9,509 bases of DNA, taken from positions 1-9,509 of the forward strand of contig CAYHTN010000047.1 of assembly GCA_964359565.1 (NCBI GenBank), in the 5' to 3' direction. The stretch's first letter is position 1. Every line of letters starts with the position of its first letter. A program made the translations under genes and the position numbers. Under the pieces are notes generated by a model. That model searched no databases and was not told where the DNA came from. It saw only the letters and a list, made by a program, of their open reading frames with translations. Shown here one piece after another: positions 5,439 through 9,509 of this stretch. Source of the DNA: JAGOTP01 sp964359565 (GTDB lineage Bacteria; Patescibacteriota; Patescibacteriia; 2-12-FULL-60-25).

Positions 5439-8400
5439 TCCTTCGCTTTCTTTCTCGTGCGTTTCTCGGCATGCTCCTCCTTGGAGTCTTGCTTGGTCTT
5501 CAGGCCCCGATGGTTCGGGCGCAAGAAGTGGATGCGGGGTTAGAGACCGTTGGGCAAGTGACCGGACTAACCGCAACGGATCCTCGTATTATTGCGACGC
5601 GTATTATTAACGCGTCGCTTGGGTTGCTCGCGATCATTCTCACCTGTGTTATTTTGTACGCCGGCTTTCTTTACATGACGGCGGGTGGTGATGAAAAGCA
5701 GGTCGAGCATGCTAAGAGTCTCATTCGTAATGGGATTATTGGCGTCATCATTATTTTATGTTCTTGGGCGATCGTTACTTTTATTATTAATAAGTTATTA
5801 GATGCAACCGGCGGAGGCGGAGGGGGTGTGAGAGGAGGCGGAGGCGGAGGAGCGGGCGGTACCTTAGAGGCAGGAGGCGGAGCGCTTGGATTTCAAGTGC
5901 GAGGGATCACTCCCGTTGGTTCAGTACCACTCCGAAATATCGAAGTGCGCTTTATTTTCACCCGCGAATTGCGCGATAGTACGGTTTCTTCGTCGATCAG
6001 GGTGTTACGAGCGAGCGATCAATCACCGGTTGAAGGGTCATTACGTATCGAAGGAGCGCTCGTGACCTTCACGCCTCGTACGGCGTGTCCGGCTCCGTTC
6101 GCAGCCCGTCGCTGTTTTGGAGAGAATACCGAATACATCGCTCGCGTAGAACGTTCGTTACGTTCAAATATTGGCCAATCACTTGCCTGTGGGGGTCTTG
6201 CCCCCACCTGTGACGTGAGATTCCGTACCGGGAGTGTGATTGATGTCACTGGGCCAACGGTCGTGATCCAGTCTCCTTTTTCTGGCCAGTCTGTGCCGGT
6301 GAATGATCTCGTGCGTGTCACGACGCGAGCGGTGGATGACAGCGGCGTTTCGATGATCGAAACCTTTACTGACGGACGTTCCGTTGGCCGGGCGGTGCCC
6401 ACCCCTTCTTCTACCGGAATGACTTTTGAAGGGGTGGTGGTCTGGGATACCCGCGGGATTGCGACAGGAACACACCAACTGCTCTCACGTGCGTTTGATA
6501 TCGATTCGAATCAGTCTTCGAGTACCGCTGTAGAAGTCGTTGTTCGGCCGCGACATTGTTTTAATCTTGTCCAAGACGAAGATGAAACCGGACTTAATTG
6601 CGGAGGCTCTTGTGGCGCTTGCGCTGGTGGGAGTTGTCGCGCTAGTGGGGATTGTGCCGGCGGTATTTGTGGACCAGGTGGTCGTTGTGTTGAACAGCCG
6701 GTGATTACGGGTGTCTCTCCGATGGATGGACGACCAGGCACATATGTGACGATTTCAGGGGTAAATTTTGGAACATCAACCGGCCAAGTCTTATTTGCAG
6801 GTCGTAGTGCGCGAGCGCCAGATGCTTGTGCGGCGGTTGGAGCGAGTCTCTGGACGCAAACCCAAATCGTCGTCGAAGTTCCACAGGGAGCGGTGACAGG
6901 AACTGTCCAGGTGATCCATCGGAATGCCTTGTCTGATACGACGTCTGATGATCGTGGCCCACGTTTAGGCGATTTTCGAGTCAATAATCGGATCTATCCA
7001 GGATTGTGTTCAGTTCGTCCAGGATCAGTGAATGTGGGGGATACACGTCGCATTGATCTTGATGGAGTTAACCTTGGTCATTCTTCTGGTCGTGTTCTCT
7101 TTAATGATCGCATCGTCGATCGATTTCCGTTAGGATGGACCGACCGCAATATCGGTTTAACTGCTCCGCTCGTAAGTCCCGGTGGCTATTCAGTTCAAGC
7201 CCAAGCGAATGGAAATAATTCCAATCCGATCTTTTTTAGTCTGAATGATCGTGTCTTGTCTGCCGCCCCTGTGATTGATGGGATTGAGCCGGCGACGGGT
7301 ACGGTTGGCTCCTATATTACGATCATTGGTCGTAATTTTGGCGATCGGGGTCAGGTCTACTTTCGACAGGGCACTGCTCGTGGCGTTGCGGACACGCGTT
7401 TCCCTGCCGCTTGTGGCAATAACTATTGGCGTAATGGTTCGATCACCGTTAAAGTCCCCGCCGAATTACAAGATGGACTTGGAGCACGGGTCCCTGTGCG
7501 TCTAGGGCGCTATGAAGTGTCTGTTGCACGTGATGGTTTAAGTGAAAGTTCACGCGTAGGGTTCCAGGTGTTAAGCGGGGCTCCTGCCCCGGGTATTTGT
7601 GCAATTCAGCCGATTGCAGGACCAGGAGGGACTCCTATCAAAGTTATTGGGGAACATTTTGGACTTACGGCTGCACGTGTGATTTTTCCTGCAGGTACTG
7701 CTACGATAGATGCGGTAACCACCGCGTGGGCCGATCAAGAGATACAGGCAACGGTGCCAACGGCTGCAACTACTGGTCTGGTGCGTGTCTCTGCGGGGGG
7801 ACAGATTTCGAACGGGGTGATCTTTAGTACACGCAATTGTAATGAAGAGGCAAGTATCTGCGAGAACGGCCAAGCCTGTTGCCCGGATGGGAGTTGTTCG
7901 GTGGCAGGTCTCTGTCGTAGCGCGGCTCGCAGTGCGCAGTTCGCTTGGCGTACTTCCACGGGGCGTATCATCCAAAATCCATCGGTCGTGGAGGCGTGTA
8001 ATATGACAGCGCCTCCCTCACCAAGTCCGTGGGGGAATCGCCCAGGAGGAAACGATGTGTGTGTGAATGCCCAAACCGTTATTTTGTTCACGACCCGAAT
8101 TGAGCCGAGCACGATCAACGCGACGAATATTATCGTTCGTCGTTGTACGGGTGTGACGGGCAATCCGTGCTCTAGTGGTACCCCTGTGACGGTTACAGGC
8201 ACATTTGATCAACGTTCACACGATGACGGTGATTATGTGATTTTCACCCCTTCGGGTTCGGGGTTGTGGGAACCGAACACCACTTACGAAGTTATTTTAA
8301 AGAAAGACATTCGCGCCACGGCTGCGGACGGCGGTTTGGTCATGGTTGAAAATCGCGAACGATATGGCGCCGGAAATTCTTATTCCTTCCGATTTCGGAC

Positions 8401-9509
8401 CAAGTCTTCGGCGGCCCTCTGTCAGGCTTCTTCGGTGTCGGTTTCTCCCTTCAGTTGGACCATGGAACGTCTCGGTCTCACGCGTCTTTATGGGCTCAGT
8501 GCTCGTGGAGAGGATATCTGCGTTCAGTTGAATGCCTCGAGCATGGGTTGGTCCTGGGCGGTATCTGATGCAGGACGCGCGGCTCTTGCTCCGGTCACGG
8601 GTCGTGGTTCAGACGTACAGAATGTGACGGGTGTTGGTGCCACGGTTGAACCTGTCTTGATCACAGCGAATCTGGTGCGTCCGGCGCCGCCTGCAGGTCG
8701 TCCGGTGACGGGTTCGGGTCGTCTGACAGTTCGGATTCAGCCTCCCCGTGTTGAGGCTCATGGTCCAGATTGTGATGAGGCCTGTATCAACGCCGCCATT
8801 TGGGCACGTTTTAATGTTTCGATCGATTCTACCTCGCTCACTCATACAGAAGGCGGAATTCCTGTGCCAAATGTTGTAGTCAAACAATGTACGAACGAGA
8901 ATTGTCGCGCTTTTGGTCCGGCTCTCCGTTTAACACCGAGCATGCTTCGTCTAGAAGACGTGCTTCGTGGCAGCGAGAATGCAACCAATACCTTATTGAT
9001 TGTTGATCCAGGAGAAACCTTGCTTGAGCGTGAGAAATTCTATAAAGTTTGGGTTTTAGGAGGGGAACAGGGTATCCGTTCTTCCTATGGTCGTCTCCCG
9101 CTTACGGATTTAAATGATAGCGATCCAGTGGCTTTCTCCTGGACCTTTCGTGTTCGTGGTGGTACTAACCCGCGTTGTGTCGTTGATCGTGTGGAGGTTG
9201 TACCGGGAGAAAAATATGAATCCTACATTGGTGCGCGCCAAATTTTCCGTGCGCGTCCCTACAGCGCTCCAGATTCATGTAGTCGGGATGGACAGATTTT
9301 GATCACTGATCGGACTTTTGCTTGGGAGTCCTCTGATATCCGCGTCGCGAACTATGTTTCGGTTGCGGGGAGCCGCGCGAGTACCGCCCTGGCAACTACG
9401 ATGCCAGCCTTCTGTACGGATCGCTGTTTGAACCGTGGTTCACAAGGGGTCTTCGGCCGGATTGCGGTTTGTGGAGATAGTCGCGTTCAAACGATCGATA
9501 CGCATTATT
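5435..9509 (+). CDS. Giant pilin-hairpin / Ig / TIG / Cys-rich surface protein (3' end outside window)
   Basis: The frame is open from this ATG to the window end, giving 1358 codons without a stop. Residues 1-29 are a signal peptide (VRA|QE). Membrane helices lie at about 57-81 and 101-118, around a loop closely matching that of the preceding protein (GDEKQV...AK..IRN). A glycine-rich linker follows (126-152). Visible domains in order are: Big_5 (153-266), an Ig-like domain (about 272-370), an eight-Cys module (375-418, with DEDETGLNCGGSCGAC), four IPT/TIG domains (about 422-517, 522-604, 612-714, 719-799; each with a G-x-x-x-T/I..G.NFG-like signature, the second and fourth weaker), a six-Cys module (802-827), Big_5 (829-990), a Big_2-like domain (996-1102), Big_5 (1103-1247) and the start of another domain. 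The predicted topology puts the whole array outside the cell. The ATG overlaps the upstream TGA (ATGA), so translation is probably coupled; no SD is seen. It is likely an adhesin or fibre protein. The ligand is unknown. Confidence 0.88.
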   Translation, partial: MILRFLSRAFLGMLLLGVLLGLQAPMVRAQEVDAGLETVGQVTGLTATDPRIIATRIINASLGLLAIILTCVILYAGFLYMTAGGDEKQVEHAKSLIRNGIIGVIIILCSWAIVTFIINKLLDATGGGGGGVRGGGGGGAGGTLEAGGGALGFQVRGITPVGSVPLRNIEVRFIFTRELRDSTVSSSIRVLRASDQSPVEGSLRIEGALVTFTPRTACPAPFAARRCFGENTEYIARVERSLRSNIGQSLACGGLAPTCDVRFRTGSVIDVTGPTVVIQSPFSGQSVPVNDLVRVTTRAVDDSGVSMIETFTDGRSVGRAVPTPSSTGMTFEGVVVWDTRGIATGTHQLLSRAFDIDSNQSSSTAVEVVVRPRHCFNLVQDEDETGLNCGGSCGACAGGSCRASGDCAGGICGPGGRCVEQPVITGVSPMDGRPGTYVTISGVNFGTSTGQVLFAGRSARAPDACAAVGASLWTQTQIVVEVPQGAVTGTVQVIHRNALSDTTSDDRGPRLGDFRVNNRIYPGLCSVRPGSVNVGDTRRIDLDGVNLGHSSGRVLFNDRIVDRFPLGWTDRNIGLTAPLVSPGGYSVQAQANGNNSNPIFFSLNDRVLSAAPVIDGIEPATGTVGSYITIIGRNFGDRGQVYFRQGTARGVADTRFPAACGNNYWRNGSITVKVPAELQDGLGARVPVRLGRYEVSVARDGLSESSRVGFQVLSGAPAPGICAIQPIAGPGGTPIKVIGEHFGLTAARVIFPAGTATIDAVTTAWADQEIQATVPTAATTGLVRVSAGGQISNGVIFSTRNCNEEASICENGQACCPDGSCSVAGLCRSAARSAQFAWRTSTGRIIQNPSVVEACNMTAPPSPSPWGNRPGGNDVCVNAQTVILFTTRIEPSTINATNIIVRRCTGVTGNPCSSGTPVTVTGTFDQRSHDDGDYVIFTPSGSGLWEPNTTYEVILKKDIRATAADGGLVMVENRERYGAGNSYSFRFRTKSSAALCQASSVSVSPFSWTMERLGLTRLYGLSARGEDICVQLNASSMGWSWAVSDAGRAALAPVTGRGSDVQNVTGVGATVEPVLITANLVRPAPPAGRPVTGSGRLTVRIQPPRVEAHGPDCDEACINAAIWARFNVSIDSTSLTHTEGGIPVPNVVVKQCTNENCRAFGPALRLTPSMLRLEDVLRGSENATNTLLIVDPGETLLEREKFYKVWVLGGEQGIRSSYGRLPLTDLNDSDPVAFSWTFRVRGGTNPRCVVDRVEVVPGEKYESYIGARQIFRARPYSAPDSCSRDGQILITDRTFAWESSDIRVANYVSVAGSRASTALATTMPAFCTDRCLNRGSQGVFGRIAVCGDSRVQTIDTHY
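5811..5880 (+). repeat. GGAGGC-type low-complexity repeat encoding glycine linker
   Basis: A purine-rich run made largely of GGAGGC hexamers lies inside the giant gene, directly after the second membrane helix. GGAGG occurs six times (5813, 5819, 5834, 5840, 5846, 5873). It encodes the flexible Gly-rich linker between the membrane hairpin and the Ig array. The sense strand could in principle form two-tier G-quadruplexes, and each GGAGG matches the SD core. Confidence 0.8.
6189..6207 (+). repeat. GC-rich perfect hairpin inside coding sequence
   Basis: GTGGGGG and CCCCCAC pair perfectly (7 bp) around the loop TCTTG, within the first Big_5 domain of the giant gene between two Cys codons (C252 and C259). 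No T-tract follows, so it is not a standard terminator. A similar shorter hairpin, CGGGG-CTCCTG-CCCCG, lies at 7576-7591 in the same gene, at the third/fourth TIG junction. Their purpose, if any, is unknown. Confidence 0.4.

Noticed and set aside
5425..5445. Programmed frameshift joining the two pilin-hairpin proteins into one
   Set aside because: The overlap is an ordinary ATGA stop-start. The downstream frame begins with a complete signal peptide and its own membrane hairpin, and no slippery run with a downstream structure is evident, so two separate proteins fit better.
5146..5610. Plus-strand open frame of 154 codons bridging the two large genes
   Set aside because: It runs in a third frame across the end of one signal-bearing protein and the signal peptide of the next. 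Its composition is erratic and it has no start signal.
5811..5880. CRISPR array or tandem satellite
   Set aside because: The repeat unit is only about six bases, in frame, and encodes a glycine linker. There are no spacers.
6189..6210. Intrinsic terminator inside the giant gene
   Set aside because: The hairpin is strong but no T-tract follows, and the coding frame continues for more than 1000 codons.
7571..8202. Two overlapping minus-strand open frames inside the giant gene
   Set aside because: The opposite strand encodes continuous TIG and Big_5 domains in an unbroken frame. The antisense products are Arg/Thr-rich with no domain logic, as expected for shadows.
1..9509. Mobile element, tRNA, rRNA or phage genes
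   Set aside because: I saw no transposase or integrase motifs, terminal inverted repeats, tRNA cloverleaf or rRNA sequence on either strand.
3513..9509. Complete conjugative type IV secretion locus
   Set aside because: Only the pilin-like hairpin is present. No VirB4, VirB6, VirD4 or relaxase gene is in the window, so DNA transfer cannot be claimed.

Overview
The window reads as a compact, gene-dense bacterial chromosome segment with every recognisable gene on the + strand. The gene content suggests a member of the Candidate Phyla Radiation (Patescibacteria). The main reason is a pair of exported proteins that join a VirB2/TrbC-like 'T4SS pilin' transmembrane hairpin to long arrays of Ig-like domains, an architecture I associate with that group. 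Very short intergenic gaps, starts that mostly lack a Shine-Dalgarno (SD) sequence, and a long basic bS21 fit the same picture. TGA, TAA and TAG all appear to act as stops, which argues against the lineages that read UGA as glycine. The phylum call is inference, not proof.

Layout. Bases 1-458 hold the 3' part of a sugar-nucleotidyltransferase gene that begins before the window. It is followed 9 bases later by signal peptidase I (lepB, 468-1082) and then histidyl-tRNA synthetase (hisS, 1101-2582). A strong intrinsic terminator (about 2602-2641) closes this first unit. The 173-base gap 2583-2755 is rich in signals: a 14-bp palindrome, the terminator, a near-consensus sigma-70-type promoter (2665-2693), a hairpin at the predicted 5' end of the next transcript (2702-2725), and the only clear SD sequence in the window.

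The second unit runs rpsU (bS21, 2756-3004), a YqeY-family gene (3043-3483), a 641-residue pilin-hairpin/Ig protein (3513-5438), and a giant pilin-hairpin/Ig/TIG/cysteine-rich protein (5435-9509, still open at the window edge, not less than 1358 residues). I see no terminator between any of these, and the last two overlap by four bases (ATGA). A housekeeping ribosomal-protein gene may therefore share a transcript with a cell-surface system.

How the parts may work together. The two large proteins each carry a signal peptide, then two membrane helices with a basic loop between them, then a glycine-rich linker, then extracellular-type beta-sandwich domains. The predicted topology puts the short loop in the cytoplasm and the whole Ig array outside. 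They look like related but diverged subunits of one surface structure, such as an adhesin, fibre or contact apparatus. Signal peptidase I encoded just upstream is the kind of enzyme that would process them. This pilin-anchored giant-adhesin pair is the best candidate in the window for a poorly described system.
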